A stretch of 42,149 nucleotides of DNA, taken from NCBI GenBank assembly GCA_030697825.1, contig JAUYOW010000151.1, forward strand, positions 1-42,149. Direction: 5' to 3'. Of this stretch, positions 1-8,762 are shown one piece after another. The stretch's first letter is position 1. Each line of letters opens with the position of its first letter. This DNA comes from Gemmatimonadales bacterium (lineage in GTDB: Bacteria; Gemmatimonadota; Gemmatimonadetes; Gemmatimonadales; JACORV01). The notes beneath the pieces are model-generated. The model ran no database searches. It was not told the DNA's origin and saw nothing but the letters and a program-made list of their open reading frames with translations. A program made the translations under genes and the position numbers.

Positions 1-1728
<1,728 letters not shown>

Positions 1729-1745
1729 GGTCCGCCTGTATCTGC

Positions 1746-1840
1746 GAGCCGGGAGCCGGGAGCCGGACCATCGGTGTCCGTTCGGGCATCCGAGAGCCGA
1801 ATCGAGCACCCAAGGTACGGCTCCCGGCTCCCCGCTCCCT
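1746..1840. repeat. GGGAGCC-rich element with 13-bp inverted ends between riboswitch and metH start
   Basis: The plus strand carries GAGCCGGGAGCCG at 1746-1758 and its exact reverse complement CGGCTCCCGGCTC at 1818-1830. Each arm continues as an imperfect 7-bp tandem of GGGAGCC or GGGAGCG type. The block fills most of the 157 bases between the aptamer and the metH ATG. A related tandem, CCCGCTC repeated three times, occurs at 29221-29246, so this is probably a dispersed intergenic repeat family of this genome. Confidence 0.6.
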
Positions 1841-1866
1841 CATAACGTCAAAACCGGCGGCGCCTG

Positions 1867-1894
1867 AAAAGCTGGCACCACCGGGCCGGCTTTT
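1867..1894 (-). promoter_or_regulatory. Hairpin overlapping the 3' arm of the SAM-II pseudoknot
   Basis: On the minus strand AAAAGC (1894-1889) can pair with GCUUUU (1872-1867), extended by GGC/GCC after one C-A mismatch. The 5' arm overlaps the GCUAAAAAGCCG stretch that the riboswitch needs for its pseudoknot, so the two folds exclude each other. It may be the expression platform. The U run is only four long, so a plain terminator is doubtful. Confidence 0.4.
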
Positions 1895-1939
1895 TAGCGG
1901 GATGTTTAACGTGGCCGCAATATGCCGTAAATCGCCACG
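1886..1939 (-). promoter_or_regulatory. SAM-II riboswitch aptamer in metH leader
   Basis: Read on the minus strand, P1 pairs CGUGGC (1939-1934) with GCCACG (1915-1910). The loop between holds GAUUUACGGCAUAUUGC and the 3' tail GUUAAACAUCCCGCUAAAAAG, both very close to the known SAM-II aptamer (GAUUUAACCGUAUUGC and GAUAAAUGUAGCUAAAAAG). The pseudoknot is supported by two pairings: UUUA (1931-1928) with UAAA (1908-1905), and CGGC (1927-1924) with GCCG (1890-1887). The second replaces the CC/GG pairing of the reference sequence, which is compensatory change. SAM-II elements bind S-adenosylmethionine and usually shut off translation of methionine genes, so the position before metH makes sense. I made the comparison from memory of the reference sequence. 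Confidence 0.85.
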
Positions 1940-1992
1940 ACGTCGGTTGTCGAGAACCAATCTAGCGCGGCGGGGCGCCGGGCGCCACGGCC

Positions 1993-3387
1993 CTATTCTC
2001 CGGGGGCTGCGGCGATGGTCGCCAGACGGCGTTCGACTTCCTCCCGCGGCAGCCAGCGGCCCCCCACCATCACCCCCGCCTGGCGCCGGAAGTTGCCGAT
2101 GTCGGCCAGCGGGTCGGCATCGAGCAGGACGAGGTCGGCGCGCTTGCCCGCCTCGACCGTGCCGAACTCCCGCTCCGCGCCGAAGAAGCGGGCGACGTTG
2201 CGCGTCCCTGTTTCCAGCGCCTGGTAGGGTGTGAGGCCTGCCGCCACGTAGCTCCTGAGCTCCCGGTGGATCGAGAAGCCGGGCACATTCATCACCTGCG
2301 GGGCGTCGGAGCCGAGGAGGATGCCGACGCCGGCCGCGTGCAGCTCCCGGATCAGCCGCTTGCGGATCGCCAGGAACCGCTCGGCCCGCTCGGGGGTCCA
2401 TGCGCCCTGCGAGCGGAAGTTGGTGAGCTGCTGGATCCACTGCCGCACCATCGCCGCAGGCAGGTATTCCATCCCGGGCCAGCGGGCCATCTCCTCCGGC
2501 GGCTCGGAGCCGACGTAGCTCTCCATGAGCGCCTCGGTCGGCACGACCCACACGCCGGCCTCGCGGGTGATGCGTGCCGCCTGTGCGATGCGGCTTTCGT
2601 TGACGCGCCCGGCGAGGTTGAGGCCGAACCACTGCGACGGGCCCCGGGGCATGCCGGCCAGCCACTCCAGGTAGCCATCAAGGTGGTCGATGCTGGCGTA
2701 GCGGGCCTCGAGCGCGCGCTCCAGGCCCACCTCGAGCGGCACGTGGCCCGAAAAGCGAATCCCCACGCGCTGCGCTGTGGCGGCCATGGTGTCGAACGCG
2801 ACGCGCGGAACGCCCGGGTGGATCTTGAGGAAATCGTAGCCGGCGGCGCGCTGCTCCTCCACCATGCGGCGCGCGACCTCGGGGCTCGTGGCCGAGTTGC
2901 CGTTGAAGGACGGGCCCGAGGTGTAGATGGTCGGGCTCAGTATCTCGCCGCGCGCCGCGCGATCCCGGAGCGTCAGGTGGGACGGCCCGCCCAGCATCCC
3001 GCGGATCGTCGTGACGCCGTTGGCCAGGTAGAGGAACAGGACCCGCTCGACCCACGCCGGCGACGCGTTGCCTCCCGGGATGTGGGCGTGCATCTCGGCG
3101 ACGCCGGGCACCAGGTACCGGCCGCGTCCGTCGATCCGGAGCGCGTCATCGGGCACGCGCACGCGGGCGGCGGGGCCGATCTCGGCGATCCGGCCATCGC
3201 GCACGACCACCGTCTGGTTCGCGAGCACCCGCTCGCGGTCCATCGGGACGACGTTGACGTTCGTGAAGGCGACGACCGTGGGCGGCTCTTGGGCGCCCGA
3301 GGGAACCGCGACGGCGAGCGCCGCGGCCGCGACAAAGAGGGTGATCGGTCGGTGGTTCAGCTGAACCACCGTCGCCCCGCCCACCAT
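1993..3387 (-). CDS. Secreted amidohydrolase (imidazolonepropionase-like family)
   Basis: Metal-dependent hydrolase of the amidohydrolase superfamily, substrate unknown. After a hydrophobic signal segment (about residues 14-32, ending PSGAQ) comes the small beta domain. The metal ligands follow: MHAHI (His100, His102), Lys188 in FLKIHPG, His215 in SGHVP, His235 in IDHLDGY and Asp361 in LLGSDA. The closing part, GKRADLVLLDADP, is typical of the family. The 464-residue length is usual. The first possible start (ATG 3387) overlaps the 3' end of the small membrane protein gene by 31 bp; a start a few codons in, such as the GTG in VVQLNHRP, would leave a cleaner signal peptide. Probably periplasmic; these enzymes often cleave cyclic imides or dipeptides. 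Confidence 0.88.
   Translation of the reverse strand: MVGGATVVQLNHRPITLFVAAAALAVAVPSGAQEPPTVVAFTNVNVVPMDRERVLANQTVVVRDGRIAEIGPAARVRVPDDALRIDGRGRYLVPGVAEMHAHIPGGNASPAWVERVLFLYLANGVTTIRGMLGGPSHLTLRDRAARGEILSPTIYTSGPSFNGNSATSPEVARRMVEEQRAAGYDFLKIHPGVPRVAFDTMAATAQRVGIRFSGHVPLEVGLERALEARYASIDHLDGYLEWLAGMPRGPSQWFGLNLAGRVNESRIAQAARITREAGVWVVPTEALMESYVGSEPPEEMARWPGMEYLPAAMVRQWIQQLTNFRSQGAWTPERAERFLAIRKRLIRELHAAGVGILLGSDAPQVMNVPGFSIHRELRSYVAAGLTPYQALETGTRNVARFFGAEREFGTVEAGKRADLVLLDADPLADIGNFRRQAGVMVGGRWLPREEVERRLATIAAAPGE
3351..3370. repeat. Perfect 20-bp palindrome
   Basis: GGTGGTTCAGCTGAACCACC reads the same on both strands. It sits at the junction of two overlapping minus-strand genes: it contains the stop codon of the 47-residue membrane protein and the early codons of the amidohydrolase. 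It could be an operator or an RNA hairpin controlling the second gene, or chance. Confidence 0.7.
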
Positions 3388-3500
3388 CCGACGAAGATCC
3401 CGACGACGGACCCGATGACGACCCCCGCCATTCCGCCCAGCGCCTGACCGACGGCGCCGACGACGGTCGGACCGACAACCCAGGTGAACAGCTTCCGCAT
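3357..3500 (-). CDS. Small glycine-rich membrane protein (47 aa)
   Basis: A short gene from ATG 3500 to TGA 3357. The product starts MRKLFTWVVGPTVVGAVGQ and is one long hydrophobic stretch with regularly spaced glycines (GxxxG and GxxG spacing, glycine-zipper style), ending in a basic tail GRRWFS. One or two inner-membrane helices are likely. It follows yggU by 5 bp and overlaps the amidohydrolase start by 31 bp, so it is probably co-transcribed with both. Function unknown. Evidence is position, reading-frame fit and membrane character; I do not recognise a named family. Confidence 0.6.
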   Translation of the reverse strand: MRKLFTWVVGPTVVGAVGQALGGMAGVVIGSVVGIFVGWWAGRRWFS

Positions 3501-3505
3501 CCCCT

Positions 3506-3778
3506 TCACGGGGCGCTCCCGAGGAGGAGGTGGACGGCCTCCGCGGTGGTGAGGCCCTCGACTTCGAGTGTCTTGCGCCGCCCCGTCGCGCCGCTCGCGA
3601 TCCGGAAGGCGCTCTTCGGCACGCCGAGTCGCTCGGCGAGGAACCGGAGCAGCTCGGCGTTCGCGGCGCCGTCCACCGGCGGGGAGGCGACCCTGACCTT
3701 TACGGCGTCGCCATGGCGGCCCGCCACCTCGGTGCGCTTGGCGCGCGGCTGCACCTGGACGGTGACGCGCGCGGTCAC
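3506..3778 (-). CDS. yggU: DUF167 / YggU family protein
   Basis: A 90-residue protein of the DUF167 family, a small alpha/beta fold often found next to yggT; its biochemical role is not settled. Visible family features are the opening TVQVQPRAKRTEV, the central VRVASPPVDGAANAELLRFL and the RIASGATGRRKTLEVEG segment. I place the start at GTG 3778 because it overlaps the yggT stop as GTGA, which is the coupling seen across this genome, and because the domain begins there. An open frame extends upstream into yggT but is antisense-like and has no family similarity. Length is normal for the family. Confidence 0.88.
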   Translation of the reverse strand: MTARVTVQVQPRAKRTEVAGRHGDAVKVRVASPPVDGAANAELLRFLAERLGVPKSAFRIASGATGRRKTLEVEGLTTAEAVHLLLGSAP

Positions 3779-4347
3779 AGGCTCCGAAGGATGAAGGAGC
3801 GCAGCAACGAGAGCAGGAACCAGGCGACCAGCGGTGAGAAGTCGAACGGGCCGAACGCGGGCAGCACGCTTCGCAGCGGACCCAGGAACCACTCGGTGAG
3901 GGCGACGAACGGCCGCATCCAACGGGTGTGGCGCGACGCGCCGACCCACGAGCCGATCACGCGCACGATGAGCGCGAGCATCAGCAGGCTGAAGGTCCAG
4001 TCGATGAGCAGGGCGAGGATCGGCCGCGCGCCGCCGGTGGCGGCGCCCAGCAGCATGAAGATCTGCCGGACGATCCACTCGACCGCCGTGATGGCGAGGA
4101 TGCCGCCAAAGACGGCGGTGGCGACGAGCCACCACGGGGCGTTCTGGGGGTTCCCGCCGCCGCGCAGCAGCCGGCGCTCGAAGGGCCTGAGCAGCGGGTC
4201 GGTCAGGTCGCGGATGAGACGGGCCGGCCGGCCGAAGGGGTTGAGGGTCCGGCGCTGTACGGCCATCGCTCCCAGCGCGCCGAGCACGGCGAGGCTGGCG
4301 GCGCCGAAGACGGCGTAGCGAAGGAGAAGGAGGGTTGCGTCGATCAC
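3775..4347 (-). CDS. yggT: YggT family membrane protein
   Basis: A 190-residue inner-membrane protein of the YGGT family. It has two repeats of the family motif: NPFGRPARLIRDLTDPLLRP (about residues 36-55) and a second with WMRPFVALTEWFLGPLRSVLP. Around them are about five hydrophobic helices. Start is GTG 4347, with AGG upstream. The stop overlaps the GTG of yggU by four bases, so the two are translationally coupled. YggT proteins have been linked to osmotic shock tolerance and, in other bacteria, to cell division or chloroplast division relatives; the role here is unproven. Confidence 0.88.
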   Translation of the reverse strand: MIDATLLLLRYAVFGAASLAVLGALGAMAVQRRTLNPFGRPARLIRDLTDPLLRPFERRLLRGGGNPQNAPWWLVATAVFGGILAITAVEWIVRQIFMLLGAATGGARPILALLIDWTFSLLMLALIVRVIGSWVGASRHTRWMRPFVALTEWFLGPLRSVLPAFGPFDFSPLVAWFLLSLLRSFILRSL

Positions 4348-4431
4348 GCCTGGGACCTCTAGTTGACCTCATGGTGGTGACGGCCTGGTGAGGGCCATTC
4401 TCAGCTTACGCGCTCAGAGGAGGCGCCGGCG

Positions 4432-4704
4432 GTGGCCAATCTCATGCCGCTTGAGCGCATTCAGCAAAGAATCTACTGGATACGAGGTCAGAAGGTCATG
4501 TTGAGCCCAGACTTGGGGGAGCTGTACGGCGTCGAACCGCGCGTGATTTCAAAGAAGGGGCGCGCGGGCGTTCGCCATGCGCCGTACGCCTTCACGGAAC
4601 AAGGCGTCGCGATGCTTTCAAGTGAGGCCGACGCAGACATCGGCAGCACGCAGAAACTCTTGGGTCTCGCCCGTCTTGGTAGCTGCCTAACGACCTGCCG
4701 ATAA
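4432..4704 (+). pseudogene. Internally deleted ORF6N-domain gene remnant
   Basis: The translation keeps both ends of an ORF6N domain, a phage and mobile-element DNA-binding domain. The first is IRGQKVMLSPDLGELYGVE (residues 18-36) and the second HAPYAFTEQGVAMLSS (about 49-64). About 40 residues that normally lie between them (the KRNIERFPEDF region) are missing and replaced by VISKKGRAGVR. After MLSS the frame departs from the family and runs into the integron attC site, where it stops. A good ribosome site (AGAGGAGG) precedes GTG 4432; ATG 4444 is the other start. This looks like a dead gene trimmed by deletion and by integration next to it. Confidence 0.75.
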
Positions 4705-4749
4705 GCTGCGGGCGCCGCAGCGACCGTCAGCTTGATCGGCTTGTTAGGC
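4685..4749 (-). mobile_element. attC recombination site of an integron gene cassette
   Basis: On the minus strand the 65-bp site starts with core GCCTAAC (4749-4743) and ends with the complementary core GTTAGGC (4691-4685). Inside, GCCGAT-C-AAGCTG pairs with CAGCTT-ATCGGC, leaving one unpaired C in the 5' half. The classical aadA attC has the same extra C at the same place, and this fixes the polarity. The tip is a GCTGC/GCAGC hairpin. The terC stop codon lies inside the site, as is common for cassette genes. Recombination would occur between G and TT of GTTAGGC. Confidence 0.88.
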
Positions 4750-5809
4750 GGCTCATTCGACGCCGCTCCGCTAGTACGGATGCTGCCACGCCCGCTGCCA
4801 GGATCGAGAGGACCACAGTCAGCAAGTACAAGTTGAAGTGCTTCCCGAGGGCGAGCTTCAGCCATTCGGCAAGCAACATCTTCACGCCCACTACCATCAG
4901 GACCAGTGCGAGCGAGACCTTCAGGTATCGGAACTTCTTCACCATCCCGGCCAGGGCGAAATAGAGCGACCGGAGACCCAGGATCGCGAATACGTTGCTG
5001 GTGAAAACTAGGAATGGGTCGCTCGTAATGGCAAAGATCGCCGGGATCGAGTCCACCGCGAAGATAACATCTGTCGTCTCAACCATGACGAGTGCCAGCG
5101 CGAGAGGCGTAAGAAGCAGTGTCCCCGGTCGAGCCGCCTCGACGACCTCGTCGGGCACTGCGGGCGCACCGGGGATCTCGCTCTCGTACGATGCAGGCGC
5201 GCCCGCGCGAACGATGAAGTGCTCCCCGTGGAACCTGGCGCTAACCGGAAATAAGCGTCGTGTCAACCGGACCACGACATTCTGGTTTGGATCGGTGTGT
5301 TCCGTCTTGAGGAAGAGCATCTTGATTGCTGTAAGGATCAAGAAGATTGCAAAGAGGTACAGAACCCAGTGGAACTCAGCGATTAGCTTCGCCCCGAGAG
5401 CGATCATCGCGCCGCGCAGGAGTAGAGCGCCCAGGATGCCCCAGAACAACACGCGGTGCTGGTAGAGCGGCGGCACTGCGAAGGAACTGAAGATCATGGC
5501 GATCACGAAGATGTTGTCCACGCTGAGCGACTTCTCGACGATGTAGCCGGTCAGGTACTTCTCCGTTGCCGTTGAGCCGTCGTTTGGCAGTCCATCGACG
5601 GCGTCCGCCACTGAGCCAAGGCCGAACCACTGGGCGTCGTAGGAGAAGTACACGAACACGGCAAACGCCACCCCCAAGGCCAGCCACACCGCGGACCAGG
5701 CGAGGGCTTCTTTGACGGTGACGACGTGGGCCTTGCGGTGAAAGACCCCCAGGTCCAGTGCCAGCATCAGCAGGACAAACGCGATGAATGCTATCCAGAT
5801 CCAGATCAT
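4727..5809 (-). CDS. TerC family membrane protein (Alx/TerC type)
   Basis: A 360-residue integral membrane protein of the TerC family, members of which are linked to tellurite resistance, pH response (Alx) and manganese export. Family features are GVFHRKAHVVTVKEALAWS near residue 22-40, EKSLSVDNIFVIAMIF around residue 92, and the second repeat VETTDVIFAVDSIPAIFAIT near residue 243, each with acidic residues inside membrane helices that are typical metal-binding positions. About nine helices are expected. Start is ATG 5809 with AAGG seven bases upstream. The last codons (SRLTSRSS) are encoded by the attC site. Codon use is less GC-rich than in neighbouring genes. Substrate cannot be read from the sequence. 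Confidence 0.92.
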   Translation of the reverse strand: MIWIWIAFIAFVLLMLALDLGVFHRKAHVVTVKEALAWSAVWLALGVAFAVFVYFSYDAQWFGLGSVADAVDGLPNDGSTATEKYLTGYIVEKSLSVDNIFVIAMIFSSFAVPPLYQHRVLFWGILGALLLRGAMIALGAKLIAEFHWVLYLFAIFLILTAIKMLFLKTEHTDPNQNVVVRLTRRLFPVSARFHGEHFIVRAGAPASYESEIPGAPAVPDEVVEAARPGTLLLTPLALALVMVETTDVIFAVDSIPAIFAITSDPFLVFTSNVFAILGLRSLYFALAGMVKKFRYLKVSLALVLMVVGVKMLLAEWLKLALGKHFNLYLLTVVLSILAAGVAASVLAERRRMSRLTSRSS

Positions 5810-5940
5810 GCCGAACCTTACTCCGTCCTGGGCTCGAGCCGCCTAACTAGTAATTGAACAGAACTGTCTAGCGCTGCACCAGCGAGGGGTGCAGGTGATG
5901 ACGCCGGCGCTCGCCCGTCCGCCGCCAGGTCCACGTCCTT

Positions 5941-5966
5941 AACCCGGAGCGTCGGCGGATCGGGTT
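5941..5966. terminator. Possible weak hairpin downstream of the VWA gene
   Basis: AACCCG (5941-5946) is complementary to CGGGTT (5961-5966), with a 14-base loop and no clear U run. A second hairpin, TGCACC/GGTGCA, lies at 5875-5893. The rest of 5848-5980 shows no gene. Confidence 0.25.
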
Positions 5967-5980
5967 CCGCTAGGGATGAG

Positions 5981-7279
5981 CTAGGACACCCGGCGGGTCT
6001 TCCGCTTCATGAAGTCCATCAGGATGAACTGACCGAGGGTCATCGTGGTCGTGAAATACGCCTTCCCGCGGCAGATCTCCGCCACCTTCTTCACGAAATC
6101 CACCAGCGAGCGGTCGCGCGCGAGCATGAACGTATTGATCATGATCCCGTTGCGCTTGCAGAGCGCGACCTCCCGGTAGGTCGCCGCGAGGATCTTGGGG
6201 TCGAGGCCGACCGAGTTCACGTAGACCCGCCCGTTGGGCATCGTGAGCGCCGAGGGCTTGCCGTCGGTGATCATGACGATCTGCCGCATGTCCTTGCGCT
6301 GCGCGGTGAGGAGCCGCCGCGCCAGCTTGAGCCCCTCGGCGGTGTTGGTGTGGTACGGCCCCACCTGCGCCTGCGCCAGCCTGGACAGCGGGATCTCCTC
6401 GGCGGAGTCGTGGAAGAGGACGACCTTCAGCGTGTCGCCGGGGAACTGGGTGCGGATGAGGTGGGTGAGGGCGAGCGCGACCTTCTTGGCCGGGGTGAAG
6501 CGGTCCTCGCCGTAGAGCACCATGGAGTGCGAGCAGTCGAGCATCAGCACCGTGGCCGCGCTGGAGCGGTACTCGGCCTGGTGCACCATGAGGTCGCCGT
6601 ACTCGAGGTTCAGCGGCACGCCGGGCCCCTCGCGCTTGATCGCCGAGAGCAGGGTGGCGTTCACGTCGAGGTTCATCGTGTCGCCGAACTCGTAAGGCTT
6701 GCTCGCGGCCTCGGCCTCGACGCCGGTCGCCAGGTACGGGGTGTCGTGGCTCCCGTAGCTCGAGCGCCCGATGCTGCCCAGCAGGTTGCGCAAGGCGCGG
6801 TAGCCGAGGAAGTCGAGGCCTTTCTGGGTCAGGTTGAACTGCACCTGCTGGGCCGCGTCGCGCGCTTGGCGCTCGTGCCCGGTGACCTCCTCGTGCCCGC
6901 CCGGCATGCGCGGCGCCTCGGTGACGTTGAGGTACCCGTCGCTCGCGAGGCGCTGCACGATCTGGTCCAGCAGCTCCGCGATCTGTTGCTTGAGCTCGGC
7001 GTCCTTCTCCGCATCACCGGTGCTCTCGCCGCGCATGATGGCCAGCATATCCGGCGTCAGCAGCCCGGAGTCCTTCAGCGCCTGGAGGATCGCCTCCTTC
7101 AACGCGTCCATCGAGTGCTCGGTCTCGTCACCCCCGAAGTCGCCCCAGTAGGGGTGTGAAGAGGCCCCGCCCGCGAACCCCGACTGGAGGAGGAAGTCGG
7201 CGAGCTGGTCGAGCAGCTCCTGGAGATTGACCGCGTCGGCGAGCTGCGCGACGTACTTGGAGAACGTGGTGGTGCGCAC
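5981..7279 (-). CDS. VWA-domain protein (MoxR partner type)
   Basis: A cytosolic protein of about 432 residues with a C-terminal von Willebrand A domain. The metal-ion-dependent adhesion motif DCSHS is at about residue 248, followed by the VWA fold elements [15 protein letters not shown] and [13 protein letters not shown]. The N-terminal half is helical and charged. Proteins like this normally work with a MoxR/magnesium-chelatase-type AAA ATPase to insert metals or remodel complexes; such an ATPase is encoded at 12501-13970, on the same strand but not adjacent. I prefer GTG 7279 as start because a longer frame to 7327 would overlap the divergent MFS gene; an AGGAG lies only two bases before this GTG, so the start is uncertain. 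Confidence 0.85.
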   Translation of the reverse strand: MRTTTFSKYVAQLADAVNLQELLDQLADFLLQSGFAGGASSHPYWGDFGGDETEHSMDALKEAILQALKDSGLLTPDMLAIMRGESTGDAEKDAELKQQIAELLDQIVQRLASDGYLNVTEAPRMPGGHEEVTGHERQARDAAQQVQFNLTQKGLDFLGYRALRNLLGSIGRSSYGSHDTPYLATGVEAEAASKPYEFGDTMNLDVNATLLSAIKREGPGVPLNLEYGDLMVHQAEYRSSAATVLMLDCSHSMVLYGEDRFTPAKKVALALTHLIRTQFPGDTLKVVLFHDSAEEIPLSRLAQAQVGPYHTNTAEGLKLARRLLTAQRKDMRQIVMITDGKPSALTMPNGRVYVNSVGLDPKILAATYREVALCKRNGIMINTFMLARDRSLVDFVKKVAEICRGKAYFTTTMTLGQFILMDFMKRKTRRVS

Positions 7280-7314
7280 TTCTCCTAAGCTGGCCACGGC
7301 CCCACATTCCGGCA

Positions 7315-8535
7315 ATGCCCGGTGCATCCCCGTCCCCGTTCGCGTCCCTCCGCCACCGGAACTACCGCCTCTTCTTCACCGGCCAGACGATCAGTCTCAT
7401 CGGTACGTGGATGCAGAGCCTGGGGCAGGGGTGGCTGGTCCTCCAGCTCACCAACTCGGCCTTCGCGGTGGGGCTGGTGAGCGCGCTGGGCTCGCTGCCG
7501 GTGCTCCTCTTCTCGCTCCCCGCCGGCGTCTACGTGGACCGGACCAACAAGCACCGCGTCGTCATGGTCGCCCAGTCGCTGCTGCTGGTGCTGGCGCTGG
7601 TGCTGGGCATCCTGGCCGCGCGCCACGACGTCGCCCCGTGGCAGGTGGGGCTGATCGCCACGCTGGTGGGCCTGGTCTTCGCGTTCGAAGTGCCGGCTCG
7701 CCAGTCGTTCATGGTGGACCTGGTGGGGAAGGACGATCTGATGAACGCCATCGCGCTCAACTCGTCGGCCTTCAATGCCACCCGGGTGTTGGGGCCGGCC
7801 GTGGCGGGGCTGCTCATCAGCGCGGTGGGCGTGGCGGTGTGCTTTCTGCTGAACGCGGCGTCATACGTGGCGGTGATCGTCGGCCTGGCGCGCATGAAGC
7901 TCCCGCCGCACCCCCCCGCCGAGTCCACCACCAACGGCTGGGAGCGGTTCAAGGAAGGCGCGCGGTTCGCGATCGGCGACCGGAGGATACGCGCGCTCAT
8001 CCTCATGACCGCGATCCTCAGCGTGTTCGGCTTCCCGTACGTGGTGCTCATGCCGGTCTTCGCGCGCGACGTGCTGCACGTCGGGGCGCGGGGCTTCGGG
8101 CTGCTCACCGCGTCGATCGGCGTGGGCGCGCTGGTCTCGGCGCTGGGCCTCGCGGTGCTCGGGCCGCGGATGCGCAAGGGGAAGATCATCCTCTGGTCGG
8201 GCCCGGCATTCGCGCTCGCGGTGGGCGGGTTCGCGCTCTCGCGGTGGTTCCCGCTGGCGATGCTTGCGCTGGCCCTTAGCGGCGTGGCGATGGTGCTGGA
8301 GAACGCGGTGACGAACACCCTGCTCCAGACGCTGACGCCCGACGCCCTGCGCGGCCGGGTGATGGGTTTCTGGACCTTCGTGTTCGTGGGCTTCGCGCCG
8401 ATCGGGTCGCTGCAGGTGGGCCTGATGGCGGGGCGGTTCGGGGCGCCGGCGGCGGTCGCGGTCGGGGCCGCCGTTTGCTTCGTGAGCGCGGTCGTGATGT
8501 GGCGGGTCGTGCCCGAGGTGACGAGGCTGCGCTAG
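7315..8535 (+). CDS. MFS transporter, EntS-like (MFS_3)
   Basis: A 406-residue major facilitator exporter with about twelve helices. The N-terminus FRHRNYRLFF-type start (here LRHRNYRLFFTGQTISLIG), the GTWMQSLGQGWLVLQLT helix and the loop motif VYVDRTNKHRVV are hallmarks of the MFS_3 group that includes the enterobactin exporter EntS. The motif DALRGRVMGFW near residue 342 is also conserved. Start ATG 7315 is the first in frame and faces the VWA gene head to head with about 35 bp between, so the two genes may share a control region. Substrate unknown. Confidence 0.9.
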   Translation: MPGASPSPFASLRHRNYRLFFTGQTISLIGTWMQSLGQGWLVLQLTNSAFAVGLVSALGSLPVLLFSLPAGVYVDRTNKHRVVMVAQSLLLVLALVLGILAARHDVAPWQVGLIATLVGLVFAFEVPARQSFMVDLVGKDDLMNAIALNSSAFNATRVLGPAVAGLLISAVGVAVCFLLNAASYVAVIVGLARMKLPPHPPAESTTNGWERFKEGARFAIGDRRIRALILMTAILSVFGFPYVVLMPVFARDVLHVGARGFGLLTASIGVGALVSALGLAVLGPRMRKGKIILWSGPAFALAVGGFALSRWFPLAMLALALSGVAMVLENAVTNTLLQTLTPDALRGRVMGFWTFVFVGFAPIGSLQVGLMAGRFGAPAAVAVGAAVCFVSAVVMWRVVPEVTRLR

Positions 8536-8681
8536 CGTAGTGTCCCAAGGAGTTGCTTTCGGAAGTCCGAGGCGCTCGGTCCGAGTCGCTTCGGCGGCAG
8601 GCTGACAGAGTACGTTAGGCGCCGTGACGTTGCTTGAACGACAGCCGGGTTTCGGCCGCGACCAAAGATGCCAGGCCCGAA

Positions 8682-8710
8682 TTGCGCAAGCAAGGACACC
8701 ACACTAGACT
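8682..8710 (+). promoter_or_regulatory. Possible promoter for the lipoprotein pair
   Basis: TTGCGC (8682-8687), 17-base spacer, TAGACT (8705-8710). It would start transcripts near 8717, some 45 bases before the lipoprotein ATG. Matches are moderate. Confidence 0.35.
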
Positions 8711-8762
8711 AGATTTCCTCCAGGATTCGAGCGAATTGGCTGAAAGGCGGCCCCGGGGAGCA

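Larger units (their letters stand above)
4685..5847 (-). mobile_element. Putative terC gene cassette
   Basis: The segment is bounded on the left by the attC site and on the right by a second core sequence: GTTAGGC on the minus strand at 5847-5841, 31 bp before the terC ATG. It holds one gene and almost no extra sequence, the layout of an integron cassette. Its GC content is visibly lower than that of the flanking genes. No integrase gene is in the window, and no second full attC fold is seen to the right of 5847, so the unit may be a single insertion at a GTT secondary site or the end of an eroded array. Confidence 0.72.

Noticed and set aside
2266-3447. Plus-strand 393-codon frame
   Set aside because: Antisense to the amidohydrolase, which has all its metal ligands.
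4488-4865. Minus-strand 125-codon frame with a KPIKLTVAAAP stretch
   Set aside because: It translates the attC site and the ends of terC and ORF6N; such peptides are typical false genes at attC-like repeats.
8614-8620. GTTAGGC, and GCCTAAC at 10808-10814, as possible borders of a second cassette around the lipoprotein pair
   Set aside because: No inverted-repeat fold of attC type at either place; single 7-mers of this kind also occur inside metH and hsdM by chance.
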